From Campylobacter lanienae NCTC 13004 (lineage in GTDB: Bacteria > Campylobacterota > Campylobacteria > Campylobacterales > Campylobacteraceae), in NCBI RefSeq assembly GCF_002139935.1, contig NZ_CP015578.1, positions 1,426,001 to 1,490,000 on the forward strand: a stretch of DNA of 64,000 bases. The letters run 5' to 3'. Below, piece after piece: positions 56,374 through 64,000 of the stretch (positions are counted from its first letter, which is position 1; each line of letters opens with the position of its first letter). The notes under the pieces were generated by a model. The model saw only the letters and a list, made by a program, of their open reading frames with translations. It searched no databases and was not told the DNA's origin. The translations under genes and the position numbers were made by a program.

Positions 56374-57029
56374 GATCAATTTTAGTTTTAATCTTAGCTA
56401 TGATTTTAGGTGGTTGTGCTGCGCAAAATAACACGACTAAAACAGGTATTTCAAAGTCTTATGATACGCTGTTTCGTATAAATACCAAGTGCGAACCTTG
56501 CTCGCAGAAGGTCTATGAAACTACGATAGATGGTAGATTGTATAGGAGTGATATAGCGCTTAATTGTTGTGAAAATAGCCGAACTATTGACTCTTCAGCA
56601 GAGTTAAAAAAGGTCTATATCCATAAAGTAGTTGATCTAGCTGAATCGCAAAAATCTGTAAAGATAAATGGTAAAAATGTTAAATTCGATAAAAATTTCG
56701 CTTCGGTATTTTACACAGCTTTGGTAGCTGAATTGCAATCTCGTGGAATTTATGTAGAAAATAGCGATCAATCACCTTATACTTATAGAGTGGATTTCGA
56801 ATTTAGTGATATTAGAAGCGTCTATAGTCCAGGGGCTAACTATTTGAATTCCAAATTAACAGGGACGCTAAATCTCAAAAATATAAATAAAAAAAGATCG
56901 ATACTCATCACCACAACTCAAAGCGTGAGCGATTTGAATTTCACTCAACCATCAGATTTTGATCTATTTATGAATTTGCTCATCAAACAAGCTGCTAATA
57001 AAGTAGCCCAAGAGATATCAAATTTATAA
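56370..57029 (+). CDS. Lipoprotein with four-cysteine segment
   Basis: 219 residues. Signal peptide with lipobox ILGGCA; early cysteine cluster CEPCSQK and LNCCENS, then beta-rich FSDIRSVYSPGANYLNSKL and a helical C-terminus (DLFMNLLIKQAANKVAQEI). The overall plan recalls ABC-type or YajG-like outer-membrane lipoproteins that adopt a swapped alpha/beta fold. No confirmed role; may work with the next gene, which has a comparable C-terminal end. Confidence 0.78.
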   Translation: MRSILVLILAMILGGCAAQNNTTKTGISKSYDTLFRINTKCEPCSQKVYETTIDGRLYRSDIALNCCENSRTIDSSAELKKVYIHKVVDLAESQKSVKINGKNVKFDKNFASVFYTALVAELQSRGIYVENSDQSPYTYRVDFEFSDIRSVYSPGANYLNSKLTGTLNLKNINKKRSILITTTQSVSDLNFTQPSDFDLFMNLLIKQAANKVAQEISNL

Positions 57030-57042
57030 AAGGCAAAGAGAT

Positions 57043-57579
57043 ATGAGAGCGACTATAATCGCTGTTTTTATGGTGATTTTGGTAGGTTGCGGTGGTTCTA
57101 GTTCAGTTTTGACACTTAAAGACTACATGCCTACTAAATATACCTATAGCCCAAAAAAAGTAACGATAAATAGCATAATCGACACAAGATCAAATAGAAA
57201 TTTAGTCGCCACAATCACAGATTCTAAAGGCAATCTAAATCATAGTGTGATCTTGGATAAAAGCCTAAAAGATATCTTTGCTAACTCTTTAAATAAAGAG
57301 CTAGAAGCAAATGGCGTAATCAAAGGTAGTGATATTGTAGTGGATATAGAAATAGCACAATTTAGTGCTAATTTAAGTGGTTATAGTGGAGAGAATTTAA
57401 AAGGTCAAAGCAAAGTGATAATAAAAATTCAAAAAGGTGATACCACCACCACAAAGACCATTTCGCAACCACAGAGCAAATACACGCCACTTCCGATAGC
57501 AAGTGCGTTTGAGCCATTCATTAATGATATGCTAAATGATATGGTATTAGCTACTTCTAAGGCTATTTTGGCAAATTAA
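57043..57579 (+). CDS. YajG-like lipoprotein
   Basis: 178 residues, lipobox ILVGCG. KVTINSIIDTRSNRNLVATI and the later DIVVDIEIAQFSANL match the YajG/Lipoprotein_16 layout. Probably outer-membrane attached. 13 bases after the preceding lipoprotein; stop overlaps the ComF start by one base. Confidence 0.8.
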   Translation: MRATIIAVFMVILVGCGGSSSVLTLKDYMPTKYTYSPKKVTINSIIDTRSNRNLVATITDSKGNLNHSVILDKSLKDIFANSLNKELEANGVIKGSDIVVDIEIAQFSANLSGYSGENLKGQSKVIIKIQKGDTTTTKTISQPQSKYTPLPIASAFEPFINDMLNDMVLATSKAILAN

Positions 57580-58148
57580 TGCGATGTGTGAAATGTGCTA
57601 AAATATCGCTTAAATTGATATGTAAAGATTGCCAAAAGATACTTAGTGAGTATCAGCAAGGTTGTAGATTAGTAGATGGATTTAAGGTATATTATTTTTA
57701 TAAATATAGTGATATAAAAGAGATTTTATCTACTAAGCATCATCTTTGTGGCTCATTTGCGATTTCGAATTTAGCTCGTTTGAGCCTAACCAAATTCGCT
57801 AGTGAGTTTAGCTTTGGGAGCAAGGTTTTAGTAATTCCGCTTGATGATAATACAAAAAGCGGATATTCTCATACTGCTATCCTAGCCAAGGCTTTATCAA
57901 ATTCAGAATTATCACCGCTTTATAGGGCGTTGCGTGCTACAAATAGCGTGAAATATGCTGGAAAGTCTTTGGAGTTTCGTCGCAAAAATCCACGGCAATT
58001 CAAGCTTTTAAAGCAGATTAAATATCCTGTAATCTTAGTAGATGATATAATCACCACCGGCTCTAGTATGCTAGAGGCTCAAAAGCTCTTAAAAAGAGCC
58101 GGAGTCAGGGTGCTTTTTGGCCTAGTTTTAGCCGATGCTAGGGAGTAG
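57579..58148 (+). CDS. ComF-family phosphoribosyltransferase-like protein
   Basis: 189 residues. N-terminal CVKCAKISLKLICKDC is a zinc-finger-like pair, and VILVDDIITTGSSMLEA is the PRPP-binding loop. Family role linked to DNA uptake in naturally competent bacteria (ComF), mechanism not settled. Last gene of the rho run; convergent with pseC across 28 bases. Confidence 0.88.
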   Translation: MRCVKCAKISLKLICKDCQKILSEYQQGCRLVDGFKVYYFYKYSDIKEILSTKHHLCGSFAISNLARLSLTKFASEFSFGSKVLVIPLDDNTKSGYSHTAILAKALSNSELSPLYRALRATNSVKYAGKSLEFRRKNPRQFKLLKQIKYPVILVDDIITTGSSMLEAQKLLKRAGVRVLFGLVLADARE

Positions 58149-58176
58149 GAATTTGGGTATTAAAATCCTAAATTTA

Positions 58177-59301
58177 TCAAATCCCGCACCCAAAACTATA
58201 TTTTTCTAACATTTGATTTAAGCTTGATATAACCACTCTTGCATCATCATCACTCATCATCTGATGGCACGGCAGACTAAGCTCAGCTCTATAAAAATCC
58301 TCGGCACCATCTAGTCTCATTTCGCCATATAAATTTTTATAAAAGCTAAATTGATAAGTTGGCTTATAATGCACTTGTACCCCAATGCCCATAGCGTGAA
58401 GTTCGTTATAGATATCCTCTTTTACGCACCATAAATTTGAGTTTAAAAGCACCGGATATAGATGCCTAGCACTTCTTATATTATCTGGGATATCTATCGT
58501 TTTTAGATATTTTGAGTTTTTAAAGGCATCATCATATATCTTAGCAATCTCATAACGCCTATTAATAAACTTATCAAGCTTTTTGATCTGACTTAGCCCC
58601 AAAGCACACGCCACATCGCTTAAGCGGTAATTATAGCCTAGAGTTACCATATTCATATTCCAAGCCTCTTTTTTTATCATACCATGTGAGCGTGTGAGTC
58701 TAGCGGATTTAGCGATATTTTCATCATTAGTTAGCAAAGCCCCACCCTCAAAAGTCGTAATAGGCTTAATCGCATGAAAGCTAAATATACTCACATCAGC
58801 CAAGCTCCCCACCATCACGCCATCACGGCTACTACCTAGGGCGTGACTAGCATCATCGATTATTTTAATTTGGCTATTTTGCGTTAAATTTTTGATCTCA
58901 TCCATATCTGCTGGATACCCGCCAAAATCCACAGCGGTTATAACCTTGGTTTTTGTATTTATCAAAGATTTTATAGCTTTTGGATCTATATTTCCATTTG
59001 GTAAAATATCAGCAAATTTAATCCTAGCGCCACACATTATAGCCGCATTTGCGGTGGCTGCGAAAGTTATAGGGGTGGTGATAACTTCATCACCAGACCC
59101 CACGCCAAGTGCGATATATCCAGCGTGAAGTGCTGAAGTGGCCGAGTTCATCACCACAGCAAATTTCGCCCCAGTAAGCTCACACAAAGCACTCTCAAAA
59201 TCAACCACACGATTTCCACAAGTTAGCATATCGCTTTTTAGCGCTTCTACCACGGCTTTTATATCATCATCTTCTATTTTTTGTCTGCTATAAACCATCA
59301 T
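58177..59301 (-). CDS. pseC: UDP-4-amino-4,6-dideoxy-N-acetyl-beta-L-altrosamine transaminase
   Basis: PLP aminotransferase of pseudaminic acid synthesis, the sugar added to Campylobacter flagellin. DegT/DnrJ/EryC1 blocks: NSATSALHAGYIALG, TTPITFAATANAAI, IIDDASHALGS and the PLP lysine in SFHAIKPITTFEGGA. 374 residues; start MMVYSRQKIEDDD resembles PseC more than other DegT members. No other pse gene is in the window, but flagellin is. Confidence 0.85.
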   Translation of the reverse strand: MMVYSRQKIEDDDIKAVVEALKSDMLTCGNRVVDFESALCELTGAKFAVVMNSATSALHAGYIALGVGSGDEVITTPITFAATANAAIMCGARIKFADILPNGNIDPKAIKSLINTKTKVITAVDFGGYPADMDEIKNLTQNSQIKIIDDASHALGSSRDGVMVGSLADVSIFSFHAIKPITTFEGGALLTNDENIAKSARLTRSHGMIKKEAWNMNMVTLGYNYRLSDVACALGLSQIKKLDKFINRRYEIAKIYDDAFKNSKYLKTIDIPDNIRSARHLYPVLLNSNLWCVKEDIYNELHAMGIGVQVHYKPTYQFSFYKNLYGEMRLDGAEDFYRAELSLPCHQMMSDDDARVVISSLNQMLEKYSFGCGI

Positions 59302-59310
59302 TTTATACCC

Positions 59311-59871
59311 TTATTGTAGTATTCTTGGTAGGGTTATGCCAGTTTGGGATTGATATTTGCCATTTTTGTCAGCGTAACTAGTTTCACAGATCTCATCCCC
59401 TTGTAAAAATAGCACCTGAGCTATTCCCTCATTTGCGTAAATTTTAGCCGGAAGTGGGGTAGTATTTGAAATTTCAATTGTGATATGTCCTTCAAATCCA
59501 GGCTCAAATGGCGTTACATTGACTATTATCCCGCACCTTGCGTATGTGCTTTTGCCAAGGCATATAGCTAGGGTATCTCTAGGCATTATAAAATACTCCA
59601 CCGTCCTAGCTAAGGCAAATGAATTTGGTGGCACAATACAGATATCACCGATGAAATCCACTACATTTTTCTCATCAAAATTTTTTGGATCCACCACCGT
59701 CCCGCCGACATTTGTAAAGATCTTAAATTCATTTCCAACCCTAATATCATATCCATAACTAGAAAGCCCATAGCTGACAACGCCACGACCGATATTCTCT
59801 TCACAAAATGGAGTTATCATCTTGTGTTCTAAGCTCATTTGGCGTATCCATTTATCGCTTTTTAAACCCAT
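59311..59871 (-). CDS. dcd: dCTP deaminase
   Basis: Deaminates dCTP to dUTP, feeding thymidylate synthesis. [42 protein letters not shown] and the Glu/Ser active-site residues are visible; 186 residues, family length. Nine bases before pseC on the same strand. Divergent from accB. Confidence 0.95.
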   Translation of the reverse strand: MGLKSDKWIRQMSLEHKMITPFCEENIGRGVVSYGLSSYGYDIRVGNEFKIFTNVGGTVVDPKNFDEKNVVDFIGDICIVPPNSFALARTVEYFIMPRDTLAICLGKSTYARCGIIVNVTPFEPGFEGHITIEISNTTPLPAKIYANEGIAQVLFLQGDEICETSYADKNGKYQSQTGITLPRILQ

Positions 59872-59955
59872 AAATTTCCCCTTAAAATTAAATTGTAAGA
59901 TTATAGCAATTTCTACTTTAAACTAAAGTTTAGCTTATTGTTTATATATTTTTGC

Positions 59956-59961
59956 TAAAAT
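59956..59961 (+). promoter_or_regulatory. -10 element for accB-accC
   Basis: TAAAAT preceded by TTTTTGC, 33 bases upstream of the accB ATG; the same TGC-TAAAAT form precedes dapF. Confidence 0.6.
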
Positions 59962-59993
59962 TATGAGATTTTACCCAAATTTAAGGAGAATTT

Positions 59994-60443
59994 ATGACAA
60001 GAGACGAAATTAAAGAGCTTATTAGTTTTTTTGATGAGACAAACATTAATAAAATTAAGATAAAAGATGGTGATTTCGTAATCGAGCTAGAAAAACACGA
60101 GCCATGCGAGCAAGTAGCCCCAGCCCCAGCTTGCCCTCCGATCCCAGCCCCAGCCCCAATCAATGTAGTAGTAAATGAAAAAACAGTAACTACTTCAACA
60201 GCAACTGATACATTAAACGCACCGATGGTAGGGACATTTTATATAGCTCCAAGTCCAGGCGCTCCAAGCTTTGTTAAGGTAGGTCAAACAGTGAAAAAAG
60301 GCGATACTATAGGTATTATAGAAGCGATGAAAATTATGAATGAGATTGAAGCTGAGTTTGATTGTAGAATTACAAAAGCCCTAATCGCAGATGGTCAGCC
60401 GGTGGAATTTGGTATGGCGTTATTTGAGGTTGAAAAACTATGA
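59994..60443 (+). CDS. accB: Biotin carboxyl carrier protein of acetyl-CoA carboxylase
   Basis: 149 residues. Biotinylation motif EAMKIMNEIE near the C-terminus, a Pro/Ala-rich linker (PAPACPPIPAPAP) after a helical N-terminal part, and the PMVGTFYIAPSPGAPSFVKVG thumb region. Carries CO2 for malonyl-CoA, which also supplies extender units to the polyene synthase. Overlaps accC by 4 bases. Confidence 0.96.
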   Translation: MTRDEIKELISFFDETNINKIKIKDGDFVIELEKHEPCEQVAPAPACPPIPAPAPINVVVNEKTVTTSTATDTLNAPMVGTFYIAPSPGAPSFVKVGQTVKKGDTIGIIEAMKIMNEIEAEFDCRITKALIADGQPVEFGMALFEVEKL

Positions 60444-61777
60444 GAGAGATCAAAAGAATCCTAATAGCAAATCGTGGTGAAATAGCCCTTAGAGCACTTA
60501 GAACTATCCAAGAGATGGGCAAAGAAGCAGTTGTAGTGCATTCTACAGCTGATAAAGATGCTCTTTATGTTAAATACGCTGATGCTAGTATCTGTATAGG
60601 TGGTGCTAGAAGTAGCGAGAGCTATCTACATATCCCAGCTATTATCACAGCTTGCGAGATTAGCGAAGCTGATGCGATATTTCCAGGTTATGGATTTTTG
60701 AGTGAAAATCAAAATTTCGTAGAAATTTGCGAAAAACACAATATCAAATTTATAGGCCCAAGTGTAGAGGCTATGGCTTTAATGAGTGATAAAAGCAAAG
60801 CCAAACAGATGATGATGAGAGCGGGAATTCCAGTTGTCCCAGGTAGTGATGGCGCTATCAAAGATATAGAAGCAGCTAAGAAATTAGCCACTCAAATAGG
60901 CTATCCAGTGATTATAAAAGCAGCCGCAGGTGGCGGTGGCCGTGGTATGAGAGTGGTAGAGAAAGAAGAGGATTTAGAAAAGAGCTTTTGGTCAGCTGAA
61001 AGCGAGGCTATGAGTGCCTTTGGTGATGGAACAATGTATATGGAAAAATATATCTCAAATCCACGCCACATAGAGGTTCAAGTCCTAGGCGATGAGTATG
61101 GCAATGTAATCCATGTAGGTGAAAGAGACTGCTCAATGCAACGCCGCCACCAAAAATTAATAGAAGAGAGCCCAGCAGTAATTTTGGATGATAAAACTAG
61201 GGCCGAACTCCACCAAACAGCCGTAAATGCTGCTAAAGCTATAGGATATACGGGTGCTGGGACTTTTGAGTTTTTATACGATCAAAGAGATAATAAATTT
61301 TATTTTATTGAGATGAATACAAGACTCCAAGTCGAGCATTGTGTGAGCGAAATGTGTAGCGGGCTAGATCTTATAGAGTGGATGATACGAATCTCACAAG
61401 GCGAGAGATTGCCAGAGCAAAAAGATATCAAATTAAGCGGCCACTCAATCGAGTGTAGAATCACAGCCGAAGACCCAAAAAGCTTCACCCCAAATCCAGG
61501 TAAAATCACAAAATATGTCGCCCCAGGCGGTAGAAATGTCAGAATGGATAGCCATGTTTATGAGGGTTATAGCGTTCCGCCGTATTATGATAGCATGATA
61601 GGCAAATTAATCGTCCATGATATAGATAGAAATAGAGCTATTGCCAAGATGAAAGTCGCACTTGATGAGCTAATCATACAAGGGATCAAAACAACTAAAG
61701 ATTTTCATATAAATATGATGAATAATGATGATTTTATCAATAATTTATATGATACAAACTACCTATCAAAGCATTAA
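60440..61777 (+). CDS. accC: Biotin carboxylase
   Basis: 445-residue ATP-grasp enzyme that carboxylates biotin on AccB. RILIANRGEIALRALRTIQE, KAAAGGGGRGMRVV, ERDCSMQRRHQKLIEESP and EMNTRLQVEHCVSEM are all present. ATGA overlap with accB. Confidence 0.97.
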   Translation: MREIKRILIANRGEIALRALRTIQEMGKEAVVVHSTADKDALYVKYADASICIGGARSSESYLHIPAIITACEISEADAIFPGYGFLSENQNFVEICEKHNIKFIGPSVEAMALMSDKSKAKQMMMRAGIPVVPGSDGAIKDIEAAKKLATQIGYPVIIKAAAGGGGRGMRVVEKEEDLEKSFWSAESEAMSAFGDGTMYMEKYISNPRHIEVQVLGDEYGNVIHVGERDCSMQRRHQKLIEESPAVILDDKTRAELHQTAVNAAKAIGYTGAGTFEFLYDQRDNKFYFIEMNTRLQVEHCVSEMCSGLDLIEWMIRISQGERLPEQKDIKLSGHSIECRITAEDPKSFTPNPGKITKYVAPGGRNVRMDSHVYEGYSVPPYYDSMIGKLIVHDIDRNRAIAKMKVALDELIIQGIKTTKDFHINMMNNDDFINNLYDTNYLSKH

Positions 61778-62220
61778 ATCTACTTAAATCAAATTTGGTT
61801 AAGATAGCCAAATTTGATTACTTAATCATATTTTTATTATTCTAAATTTATTTTTTGATAAATTTAAATTACCAAATTCACATAATATTTCATAAATTAA
61901 AAATATTAGCAAAAATTTAAAACTTTAAAAATAAGATTTAAATTTCTATTATTCTAAAAATGATTTTTATTAAAATCTCAAAATAGATTTAAAAATAAAT
62001 TTCTCCACTATACAAATCTATAAAAACCAATAAAATTCCAAATTCTCTAAAATTTAATTACATTCTCATTACAAATTCATTTTAATCCATTTTTCTTTAA
62101 TTTTTTACCATTATATTACTTACAACTAACCATTAAAATATAATTAATTTAAGTAATATTTAAGCCAAAAAGGTAAATTTATATAAAAATTTTTAAATTT
62201 TTTAAAAAATTTAGTGAATT

Positions 62221-62232
62221 CCCCCCCCCCCC
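62221..62232. repeat. C12 homopolymer upstream of the flagellin promoter
   Basis: Twelve C directly between the AT-rich block and the sigma28-type promoter; about 25 bases before CGATAT. Confidence 0.9.
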
Positions 62233-62240
62233 ATATTAAT

Positions 62241-62265
62241 ATTTTAATCTTTCGTGCGATATAAT
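62241..62265 (+). promoter_or_regulatory. Sigma28 (FliA) promoter for flagellin
   Basis: TTTAAT followed by GTGCGATATAAT; CGATAT is the Campylobacter FliA -10. About 50 bases of leader precede the flagellin ATG. Confidence 0.75.
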
Positions 62266-62317
62266 GAAATATGCTTAAGCAAAGGATTAAGCTTAAATCT
62301 TTTAAAAAGGATCAAAT

Positions 62318-63895
62318 ATGAGTTTTAGAATCAACACTAACATAGCAGCGATGAATGCTCATGCTAACTCACAAATCACAGATAGAGAGCTTACTAGCTC
62401 ACTTGGTCGCCTTAGTTCAGGCCTTAGAATTCAAACAGCAGCTGATGATGCTTCTGGCTTAGTTATTGCTGACTCATTAAAAAGCCAAGCTAACTCATTA
62501 GGTCAAGCTATATCTAATGGTAATGACGCAATAGGTATAGTCCAAACAGCTGATAAAGCTATGGATGAACAGATTAAAATACTAGATACTATTAAAACCA
62601 AAGCTATCCAAGCAGCTCAAGATGGTCAAAATAGTGATTCTAGAAGAGCCCTTCAAAATGATATTAGCAGACTTCTTGAAGAGCTAGATATGATAGCTAC
62701 TACTACAAGCTTTAATGGACAACAACTACTAAATGGTAACTTTAGTAATAAAAACTTCCAAATAGGTGCTTATAGCAATGAAACTGCTAAGGTAAGTATA
62801 GGGGCTACAAATTCAAATACTATAGGGCATACGAGGTTTGAGACTACTTTGAATACTTATGTATCTGTGGTGTCGCTAATCTCAACTGGCGATACTTTGA
62901 CAATAAAACTCAGTGGTGTTGATGGTTATCCTAATGGCTATGAATTTCAAGCTATAGATGCGGATACTCTAAAATCAGAAGGTTACAAAGCTGTAGCTGA
63001 AATGATGAATGGTGTAAGTGATAAAACTGGTGTAAAAGTAAATGTAAATAATACTCAAGTTATGTCCGCGGCAATAGCTGGTGGTACAATTAATGATTTA
63101 AAAATCAATGGTGTTACAATCGGAAATGTAACATTTAAAGCAAATGATAGCGATAATACCTTAATCGCAGCGATCAATGCTAAAAAGGATGAAACAGGCG
63201 TAGAAGCTAGTTTAGATAACGGAAGACTAGTCTTAGCAGCTAAAGATGGTAGAGCTATAACAGTAGATACAAATTCCGCTGGTGGATTAAGTAATGCAGG
63301 TGGTAAAGAAACCGCATTTAGTACAGGTGGCGTAATTTATTTAGGTCAATTAACTTTTGTCCGCCAAGATGCTAGGGATATTAAAATAGGCTTAAATGGT
63401 ATGTCGACTGTTGCTTCTACAGTATTTAGTTCAAACGCAGCAATAAGCAAGGCTTCTGTAGCTTCAAATGCCTACAATCAAGCTAGTGTAAATTTAAAAT
63501 ATATGAATGCTGGAACAATTAGTGCCACGATAGCTAAAGCAATGGGATTTTTCAATGGCGGAGCTTCTGATGCAGGTCAGCAAGTAGATCAAGCCGGTGG
63601 GGTAAATACCTATGGTGGTGCTCAAGCTATGGTGGATGTAGCAGAATCAGCTAGAAAAACTTTGGATAAACTAAGAGCAGATCTAGGCTCAGTCCAAAAC
63701 CAATTAGTAGCAACTATCAATAACATCACAGTTACCCAAGTCAATGTCAAATCAGCTGAAAGTCAGATAAGGGATGTGGATTTTGCTAGTGAGAGTGCGA
63801 ATTTCTCTAAATTCAATATCCTAGCTCAAAGTGGTAGCTACGCCATGAGCCAAGCCAACGCCGTCCAACAAAATATTTTAAGATTGTTACAATAA
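62318..63895 (+). CDS. flaA: Flagellin
   Basis: Filament subunit, 525 residues. N-terminal D0/D1 SFRINTNIAAMNAHANSQ and LSSGLRIQTAADDASGLVIAD, C-terminal VNVKSAESQIRDVDFASE and AVQQNILRLLQ are typical. The central part is the variable, surface-exposed and usually pseudaminic-acid glycosylated domain. Whether a second flagellin lies downstream is beyond the window, so the A/B assignment is not certain. Confidence 0.93.
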   Translation: MSFRINTNIAAMNAHANSQITDRELTSSLGRLSSGLRIQTAADDASGLVIADSLKSQANSLGQAISNGNDAIGIVQTADKAMDEQIKILDTIKTKAIQAAQDGQNSDSRRALQNDISRLLEELDMIATTTSFNGQQLLNGNFSNKNFQIGAYSNETAKVSIGATNSNTIGHTRFETTLNTYVSVVSLISTGDTLTIKLSGVDGYPNGYEFQAIDADTLKSEGYKAVAEMMNGVSDKTGVKVNVNNTQVMSAAIAGGTINDLKINGVTIGNVTFKANDSDNTLIAAINAKKDETGVEASLDNGRLVLAAKDGRAITVDTNSAGGLSNAGGKETAFSTGGVIYLGQLTFVRQDARDIKIGLNGMSTVASTVFSSNAAISKASVASNAYNQASVNLKYMNAGTISATIAKAMGFFNGGASDAGQQVDQAGGVNTYGGAQAMVDVAESARKTLDKLRADLGSVQNQLVATINNITVTQVNVKSAESQIRDVDFASESANFSKFNILAQSGSYAMSQANAVQQNILRLLQ

Positions 63896-63908
63896 TTTAA
63901 ATTTTTTA

Positions 63909-63971
63909 CTTCGCAAGGTTACCCCTATAAAATCCGTGGCGAAGCCACCCATTGAAAGGCTTTTACAGGGG
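63909..63971 (+). repeat. Nested inverted repeats downstream of flagellin
   Basis: CTTCGC (63909-63914) pairs with GCGAAG (63939-63944); CCCCTATAAAA pairs with TTTTACAGGGG (63961-63971) with one mismatch. May act as terminator or intergenic repeat. Confidence 0.55.
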
Positions 63972-63997
63972 GTTAGGGGTTGTTAAGGGGGAAGGGG
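63968..63997 (+). other. G-quadruplex-type sequence at window end
   Basis: Four runs of 5, 4, 5 and 4 G separated by TTA, TTGTTAA and AA satisfy the usual four-tract G4 pattern with tracts of at least four. Confidence 0.6.
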
Positions 63998-64000
63998 TAG

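Larger units (their letters stand above)
61778..62317. other. AT-rich flagellin upstream region
   Basis: 540 bases with no gene, extremely AT-rich up to 62220, then a C12 tract, the sigma28-type promoter and a leader that contains GCTTAA / TTAAGC arms (62274-62293) before an AAAAGGATC ribosome site. Confidence 0.7.

Overview
The window is a low-GC chromosomal segment from a Campylobacter-type member of the Campylobacterota. The genus is inferred from the combination of a futalosine-pathway gene (mqnD), pseudaminic-acid PseC, sigma54 and sigma28 flagellar promoters, ThyX, DcuA with aspartase, homopolymeric tracts and overall gene content; the species was not determined, but the content is unlike C. 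jejuni because of a large pigment cluster.

Layout. 1-5342 (+): pyrG (cut by the window edge), recJ, nhaA, ilvD, ending at a strong terminator. 5437-8573 (-): a surface-polysaccharide-like accessory patch with an SGNH-hydrolase-like gene broken by one stop codon, a small MGMT, and a hexapeptide acetyltransferase. The two surface genes share a C-terminal module and each has a long poly-A/T tract upstream. 8797-12833 (-): fliK-flgD-flgE paralogue with two sigma54 promoters. 12983-16128 (+): typA, nitroreductase, thyX. 16168-18125: a Bcr/CflA-type exporter, tRNAs Ser, Cys, Leu, Gly (-) and Ala (+), and a 50-residue lipoprotein.

18430-32830 (-): a 19-gene, tightly overlapping aryl polyene (APE) type biosynthetic cluster. 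It encodes two ketosynthases with intact Cys-His-His, a short KS-like protein without the cysteine, a ketoreductase, two hotdog dehydratase domains (one fused to an AMP-ligase), two acyl carrier proteins, a phosphopantetheinyl transferase, a flavin halogenase-like enzyme, three acyltransferase or glycosyltransferase genes, a thioesterase, a LolA-like carrier, lipoproteins and an MMPL exporter. Together these suggest a membrane-anchored, possibly halogenated polyene pigment made, lipidated and exported to the outer membrane.

32918-35707 (-) is the large hook protein flgE with its own sigma54 promoter. 35867-38565 (+): dapF, mqnD, fliQ, murB. 38555-41262 (-): pldA, mobA, leuC. 41332-44325 (+): NFACT/RqcH-like protein, moaD, moaE, AI-2E family permease. 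44559-47367 (+): aspA-dcuA, the aspartate/fumarate/succinate module, ending in a perfect hairpin. 47634-50489 (-): two unrecognised membrane proteins that form an accessory two-gene unit, followed by about 580 bp of structured noncoding DNA with a C11 tract and an orphan terminator. 51069-58148 (+): rho, dnaX, lepA, four small envelope/tautomerase genes and comF. 58177-59871 (-): pseC and dcd. 59994-61777 (+): accB-accC. 62318-63895 (+): flagellin behind a C12 tract and a sigma28-type promoter, followed by a hairpin and a G-quadruplex-type sequence at the window edge.

The most interesting items are the halogenase-containing APE cluster, the paired poly-A/T tracts in front of module-sharing surface genes, and the unassigned glycine-zipper membrane protein pair. 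All functional names come from motif recognition by eye; no database search was run.
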